Positions 61,601 to 64,000 of a DNA stretch of 64,000 bases are shown piece by piece. Positions within the stretch are counted from its first letter, which is position 1. Every line of letters begins with the position of its first letter. Made by a program: the position numbers and the translations under genes. Location of the stretch: the NCBI RefSeq assembly GCF_000214035.2, contig NZ_AFHG01000052.1:558001-622000 (forward strand), written 5' to 3'. The notes under the pieces were generated by a model. The model saw nothing but the letters and a program-made list of their open reading frames with translations, did no database searches and was not told where the DNA came from. The stretch is from Methyloversatilis universalis FAM5 (GTDB lineage Bacteria; Pseudomonadota; Gammaproteobacteria; Burkholderiales; Rhodocyclaceae).

Positions 61601-62293
61601 CGCGACGGCTTCGAAACCATCCATCCGCTCGCTCTCGAACGCGAACAGCGCATCGACAGCCGGCTCAGCGCCACCGTCGGCATCGGGCTGCACATGCCCG
61701 CAACCGAGAACCTCGGCCTGCGCATGGCGGGCATGCGCGACCAGATCGACCTGCGCGCGAACTACCGCGTGGCGCGCGACGACCGCATCGGCCTGCAGTT
61801 CGGCAGCTACCGCTATCAGGCGCAGAACGGCCTCGACATCGGTCGCGGCCGGCTGTGGCAGGTGGAGGCTGCGCACGCGATCCGCACCGAACTGCCGGAT
61901 CTGGAAGTGAGCGCCTATGTGGCCGGATACCAGTTCAGCCGCGCCGACATCGATCTGGCCGATGCGCGCGCGGTCGAGGTGCGGCAGCGGCTGTTCGCCG
62001 GCAGCGGGCTGGATGCCACCGCGCTGCGGCCGCAGAGTTTCACGCTGCAGGGCGTGCGGCTCACCCACAACATCCGGCTGCTGCGCGATTACACGAAGGC
62101 GCTGCGGCCTTTCGGCTCGATCGGCGTATCGAACAACAGCGTGGCCGGCGCCGGCTACGACGTGTCTCTGGGCGTGGCCGGCAGCGTGCTCGGCACCGAT
62201 CATTTTTCGCTGTCCTGGCGACAGGACAAGGGCGGTGGTGGCATCTTCGCGCGCACCACCGAATTCGCACTGCATTACCGACTGTTTTTCTGA
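58568..62293 (+). CDS. pelB: PelB: TPR and outer-membrane porin for Pel export
   Basis: A 1241-residue protein. One N-terminal helix (about residues 19-38) anchors a long periplasmic tetratricopeptide superhelix (to about residue 900: for example DLRWRERLATVQEWMGKPQEAL), and the C-terminal third is a beta barrel ending FALHYRLFF, the terminal Phe typical of outer-membrane insertion. It guides the polymer to PelA and exports it. The ATG at 58568 is chosen; the open frame runs further upstream but lies inside pelA. Confidence 0.93.
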   Translation: MLRRSSYAAASVERPRLVAPHVLLAIGLLVGVLFTVLFPYRALVQYTLNATRGDALTLAYLRNLLRTDPLNPELRLALVRQSIARRDYEQARADLAPLLASPADRETLTEARWVEWTLYESELLSAPPFSARHAELEAQLPQRLRNAVTVDGLTDDNRMSLVQRALSRGQALLALELIATFRRNGDDIDPRLYGQAAAEMLGHGEYEGAARMLLLQRSREPDAAKRRALFLQALRTLQSGNRLDLALDIADRELGELENDTEVMYFLVTLARAANRPDAAARYAKRMLQLSLERQLRRSQFAAAGLDVLPWRVAAGGGPELPFDDRIYTLGYEAFLGNRQLEDAERVAQSAVRQAPDDLRWRERLATVQEWMGKPQEALDQWSQIARRSGREDAWDAVLRLAPGLLDDDALLPALEYRLRQRPHDLRFMGEIVALHERAGRPREAIAFLQRAAGDTPSVAELQMLADLAERAADIELARRTLARLDALLPPDPARAARRAALFILDSRFDDALQVMETAKVAAGDDQRDFWRLYVALAQLVQDDDRARSALERVTRFDDSDAFEQGDLVDLLSDVSPLAAAREAERGWRRFGGSVWFLRTLELYAAAGQPAELARLFGELQQPAQAAQRAEAERSAAFLQRRAQWHLDGGRRVEAFADLSAALKVEPESASVRTTLLWLLIDGNDTRMLRELLARHEQVWARDEALHDALAAAWQALSRPQVALDRYLLPRIGARRDDFLWMMNVADALEQNGDVDRAWRVRQMLWKKERPRLAELGADDVGRLQRQARVRLARTLAPGDAANALLREVMRLDRDPDGRWLPAARELALSAFIDRGEFDAVRGFLWQQYGRSLNRPLWADITAALAQGDVAAVGALLDTWDERLPRYDRVNSARMVGDLRLAQSAAFDTLDAQRDDAPLHLQLSDALLDFSHRFDLDIAQRTLGGVDERQSSATLDMAVAPDLRMSLEFGSITRDRGDNAQFSATPGESGYLLARLAWQHDDGVTRILIGQRDGFETIHPLALEREQRIDSRLSATVGIGLHMPATENLGLRMAGMRDQIDLRANYRVARDDRIGLQFGSYRYQAQNGLDIGRGRLWQVEAAHAIRTELPDLEVSAYVAGYQFSRADIDLADARAVEVRQRLFAGSGLDATALRPQSFTLQGVRLTHNIRLLRDYTKALRPFGSIGVSNNSVAGAGYDVSLGVAGSVLGTDHFSLSWRQDKGGGGIFARTTEFALHYRLFF

Positions 62294-62308
62294 ACCGGGA
62301 GCGTTCGC

Positions 62309-62836
62309 ATGAAACACCTGATCAAGCTCTTCTGCGCCCTCGTGGCCTCCGTCGCGCTGTTTTCCGGCTGCGCGGTGATCGACCATTCGGCCCCGTCGGG
62401 CGCGGACAAGTCCGCGCAATGGGTGCTGCTGCCCTTCGGCAACGCGACCGAAACGCCGTTCGCCGGCCAGCGCGCCGAAGCGGTGACCGAGAATCTGCTG
62501 CGCAGCCTGGGCGTGGCCCGGGTGCAGCGCTATCCGGCCAGCCTGCAGAACGACACGCTGTTCGAGAGCGGCCAGCCCAAGGACGCCGCGCGCGCGCTTG
62601 AATGGGCGAAGGAGCAGGGCGCCCGCTATGCGGTGACCGGCACGGTCGATGAGTGGCGCTACAAGGTGGGCGTCGATGGCGAGCCGGCGGTCGGTGTCGC
62701 GCTGCAGATCGTCGAGGTCGACAGCGGTCGCGTGCTGTGGAGCGGTGTCGGTGGCAAGAGCGGCTGGAGCCGTGAATCGCTGTCCGGTGTGGCGCAGGAA
62801 CTGATCAAGTCGCTGCTGGTGCCGGCGCTCAAATGA
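62309..62836 (+). CDS. pelC: PelC: outer-membrane lipoprotein of Pel export
   Basis: A 175-residue lipoprotein with a lipobox ending at Cys21 (LFSGC). PelC forms a dodecameric ring at the outer membrane funnelling polymer into the PelB channel. WVLLPFGNATETPFAGQRAEAVTENLL and VLWSGVGGKSGWSRESLSGVAQELI are the family blocks. It overlaps pelD by ATGA. Confidence 0.93.
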   Translation: MKHLIKLFCALVASVALFSGCAVIDHSAPSGADKSAQWVLLPFGNATETPFAGQRAEAVTENLLRSLGVARVQRYPASLQNDTLFESGQPKDAARALEWAKEQGARYAVTGTVDEWRYKVGVDGEPAVGVALQIVEVDSGRVLWSGVGGKSGWSRESLSGVAQELIKSLLVPALK

Positions 62837-64000
62837 ACGACGCCCGTTCGCCCGGCGATCGCCCGCACCTGCGGCGGGTTGCCGAGCCGCTGTGGCGGCG
62901 CCTGCTGGCGCGCATCACGCCGACCGGTTCCGGCGCGGGCCCCGCCGCGCTCGCGGAAACCGTGGCGCTGCCGACGCTGTCGCTGTTGCTGGCCTTCTGG
63001 CTGAATCCGCTCGATCCCTTCTTCCTGCGCGCCCAGTTCGCCTGGGTGTGGCTGGGGCCGCTGCTGGTGGCGCTGCGCTATGGTCCGGTGCCCGGACTGG
63101 CAGCCAGCGCGCTGCTGTTTTCCGCCTGGTTCGTGTTCAGCGAAATCGGCGTGGCGCTGGGCGAACTGCCCAAGCTGTACTTCCTCGGCTGGCTGATCGC
63201 GGTCATGATCTGCGGCGAATTCTCCTCGCTGTGGCGCGGCCGGGTGCGGCGTGCCGAAAGCGTGCAGTCCTATCTAGAACAGCGCCTCGAATACCTGACC
63301 CATCAGCACTATCTGCTGCGCCTGTCGCACGACCGGCTGGAGCAGGATCTCATTTCACGCCCGGTGTCCATGCGCGACGCGCTGGTCGGCCTGCGCGGCC
63401 TGGCGGCCTCGCCCGCAGCGATCGGCGAGGCGCTGCCGGGCGCGGCCGATCTGCTGCGACTGGTGGCGCAGTACTGCCAGATCGAGCGCGCCGCGCTGGT
63501 GGCGGTCGATGCCGACGGCCGGCCGGCCGCTGATGCGCCGGCCTGGCTCGGCACCTCCTTCGATGTGGACGCTGGCGATCCGCTGGTCCGTTTCGCGCTC
63601 GAACACCGCAGGCTGGCCCACGTCGCGCTCGACGGCGGCGGTGCGCCGGCCGGTTCGCGCTATCTGGTGGTGGCGCCGCTCACCGGTCTGGGCGGCGACC
63701 TGCGCGCGCTGCTGCTGGTTGATCGCATGCCTTTCTTTGCGCTGCATGACGAAACCCTGCAGATGCTCAACCTGCTGCTGGGCTATTACGCGGACGGGCT
63801 GTCGGCCAGCGCGCTCGCCGCGCCGCTGCGTGCGGAACTGCCGGACTGCCCGCTGGACTTCGCTTTTGAAATGGCCCGCATGTGGCGGGTACGCGTCGAG
63901 TCCGGCGTCAGCAGCGCGCTCGTCATGCTCAGCTTTCCGACGGGCGAGGCGGGGCAGGATCTGGCGCTGCAGATCGCGCGCATGCAGCGCTCGCTGGACG
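62833..64000 (+). CDS. pelD: PelD: cyclic di-GMP receptor of the Pel machine (5' part)
   Basis: The gene runs off the right edge; 389 codons are visible. PelD activates Pel synthesis when it binds cyclic di-GMP. About four membrane helices (residues 37-120), a coiled coil (SYLEQRLEYLTHQHYLLRL), a GAF domain (about 175-330) and the start of a degenerate GGDEF domain are seen. The last four residues, RSLD (63988-63999), fit the RxxD that forms the inhibitory-type cyclic di-GMP site. The ATG at 62833 overlaps the pelC stop. pelE, F and G should follow. Confidence 0.92.
   Translation, partial: MNDARSPGDRPHLRRVAEPLWRRLLARITPTGSGAGPAALAETVALPTLSLLLAFWLNPLDPFFLRAQFAWVWLGPLLVALRYGPVPGLAASALLFSAWFVFSEIGVALGELPKLYFLGWLIAVMICGEFSSLWRGRVRRAESVQSYLEQRLEYLTHQHYLLRLSHDRLEQDLISRPVSMRDALVGLRGLAASPAAIGEALPGAADLLRLVAQYCQIERAALVAVDADGRPAADAPAWLGTSFDVDAGDPLVRFALEHRRLAHVALDGGGAPAGSRYLVVAPLTGLGGDLRALLLVDRMPFFALHDETLQMLNLLLGYYADGLSASALAAPLRAELPDCPLDFAFEMARMWRVRVESGVSSALVMLSFPTGEAGQDLALQIARMQRSLD

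Noticed and set aside
1-64000. CRISPR arrays, tRNA or rRNA genes, insertion sequences, prophage
   Set aside because: No regular spaced repeats, cloverleaf sequences, transposase or phage genes were found when reading the gaps between genes; a covariance-model scan would be needed to exclude small RNAs.

Overview
The window is a gene-dense, high-GC chromosomal segment with no rRNA, tRNA, insertion sequence, prophage or CRISPR array that I could recognise. Gene content points to a betaproteobacterium, most likely a methylotroph of the Rhodocyclales (Methyloversatilis-like). The evidence is a formaldehyde-activating enzyme homologue at the left edge, a PEP-CTERM protein, DUF3579 next to argD-argF, the gloB/methyltransferase/rnhA/dnaQ block, phaA, and a Pel exopolysaccharide operon. 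The genus is inference; the rest is read from the sequence.

Layout: 1-7.5 kb holds the fae end, an HNH nuclease, a PEP-CTERM protein, dinB with a rhomboid protease, a LysR regulator divergent from a TauE/SafE permease, and a LON-domain protein with a lipoprotein. 7.6-15 kb is a peptide-type ABC transporter operon (binding protein, two permeases, double ATPase) split between its permease genes by a Phd/VapC-type toxin-antitoxin pair. 15-24.5 kb carries mltD, a REC-GGDEF diguanylate cyclase, gloB, a methyltransferase, rnhA, dnaQ, an NAD-type isocitrate dehydrogenase and the molybdopterin genes mobB-moeA-moaD-moaE. 24.5-34.2 kb has a NosR/NirI-like membrane flavo-iron-sulfur protein, a Sel1 protein, a NarL-type regulator facing a beta-barrel protein plus a DISM-type histidine kinase, and an OmpR/histidine kinase pair. 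34.4-38.6 kb encodes a GH17-GT2 fusion glucan synthase and a second GH17 membrane protein. 38.6-51.3 kb is housekeeping: YbhB-like protein, murJ, rpsT, DUF3579, argD-argF-argG, ppnP, yajQ, a GATase, a retropepsin, a NUDIX hydrolase, a CbiB-like protein and phaA.

The most notable region is 51.3-55.6 kb. A circularly permuted ATP-grasp ligase, an alpha-E protein, a transglutaminase-like protein and an Anbu proteasome-like peptidase form one operon. It is preceded by a near-perfect NtrC dyad and a -24/-12 (sigma-54) promoter, and it contains a translationally chained 34-35-codon small ORF with a strong ribosome binding site. Together this suggests a nitrogen-controlled peptide-making and peptide-degrading system whose product is unknown.

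The right edge (55.8-64 kb) is pelABC plus the start of pelD, cut just after the RxxD that probably begins its c-di-GMP site. With the diguanylate cyclase and YajQ, this gives three c-di-GMP-linked elements in 64 kb.
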